Shown in pieces: positions 4,821 through 5,169 of a stretch of DNA of 5,169 nt (position 1 is the stretch's first letter; the number at the start of each line of letters is the position of its first letter). Source of the stretch: Candidatus Bathyarchaeota archaeon RBG_13_52_12 (GTDB lineage: Archaea > Thermoproteota > Bathyarchaeia > TCS64); NCBI GenBank assembly GCA_001774245.1, contig MEZF01000075.1:1-5169 (forward strand), in the 5' to 3' direction. The position numbers and the translations under genes were made by a program. The notes under the pieces are model-generated. The model ran no database searches. It saw only the letters and a list, made by a program, of their open reading frames with translations, and was not told the origin of the DNA.

Positions 4821-5169
4821 TCACCCTATGTCAACCGGGACGCGTGATAAGCACAGCCAGTAATCCTTGATCTCAATGACTGTTTTTATGAAGTTCTCAA
4901 AGCTGACAGGTTTTACTATGTAGCTATTGCATCCGTATTTGTAGGCGTCGTCTATGTCCCTGTCCCTGTCAGATGTCGTTAAGACGATTATTGGGATGCT
5001 CTTCAGCTTCTCGTCGTTCTTGATCTCCTTGAGGACCTGGAACCCATCCATCTTGGGCATGTTTAGGTCGAGCAGGACCAGGGCGGGGGTACATACCCCT
5101 TTGTACTGGCCTTCCTTCCTCAGGAACCTGATGGCCTCCTCGCCGTTGTTCACCACGTGGAGGGCGTTA
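4821..5169 (-). CDS. single-domain response regulator, Rcp1-like (5' partial)
   Basis: The frame is open to the right edge, where it reads N-A-L-H-V-V-N-N-G-E-E-A, so the GTG at 5154-5156 is an internal valine and not the start. About the first 20-25 residues, with the N-terminal acidic pair, lie outside the window. Of the 115 visible residues, Asp34 is the phosphoacceptor (LVLLDLNMPKMDG), LTTS (63-66) carries the switch Thr/Ser and Lys86 is in SYIVKPVSF. The inserted loop FLRKEGQYKGVCTP before the phosphorylation strand and the closing KDYWLCLSRVP are typical of Rcp1/CheY-like stand-alone receivers. No output domain follows. It probably shuttles phosphoryl groups from a histidine kinase, perhaps encoded just upstream outside the window, and is the gene before the larger regulator, 14 nt away. 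Confidence 0.9.
   Translation of the reverse strand, partial: NALHVVNNGEEAIRFLRKEGQYKGVCTPALVLLDLNMPKMDGFQVLKEIKNDEKLKSIPIIVLTTSDRDRDIDDAYKYGCNSYIVKPVSFENFIKTVIEIKDYWLCLSRVPVDIG

Noticed and set aside
5154..5156. GTG as the start of the Rcp1-like regulator
   Set aside because: The frame continues upstream with family-typical residues (ALHVVNNGEEA), so this codon is an internal valine and the gene is truncated by the window edge.

Overview
The window looks like chromosomal DNA from an archaeon, most likely of the TACK group (Thaumarchaeota/Nitrososphaeria or Bathyarchaeia-like). The grounds are archaeal-type AT-rich TATA boxes about 30 nt ahead of start codons with almost no 5' leader, one strong GAGGTG ribosome-binding site inside an operon, and a response regulator whose cysteine-rich output region resembles the thaumarchaeal output domain TackOD1. 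This placement is inferred from gene style; no rRNA or other phylogenetic marker is present.

Layout. Positions 1-120 carry the last 39 codons of an unidentified + strand gene. Positions 121-307 have no gene but hold two CACGCGTG-core palindromes and a T-run that could end the next gene. A class III PLP aminotransferase (308-1657, - strand, TTG start) and a D-aminoacylase-type N-acyl amino acid deacylase (1767-3353, + strand) diverge from a 109-bp promoter region. After the deacylase, a stem-loop that starts in its stop codon runs directly into the TATA box of a 71-codon hypothetical gene (3426-3641, + strand). That gene converges on a two-gene signalling operon on the - strand. Its first gene is an Rcp1-like single-domain response regulator, cut by the right edge (4821-5169). 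Its second is a larger regulator with a receiver domain, zinc-ribbon-like cysteine pairs and a tandemly repeated Pro/Glu/Lys/Val tail (3742-4806).

How it fits together. The divergent pair suggests amino-compound catabolism: the deacylase would free an amino acid or amine from an N-acyl form, and the aminotransferase would move an amino group to a keto acid. The link is by position only. The operon looks like part of a phosphorelay whose kinase is outside the window. The most unusual sequence feature is the 99-bp in-frame duplication in the regulator's tail, with a single silent difference over 93 bp. I see no mobile element, CRISPR array, tRNA or rRNA. I do not see a clearly new multi-gene system; the best candidates for new biology are the regulator's output region and tail and the small orphan protein.
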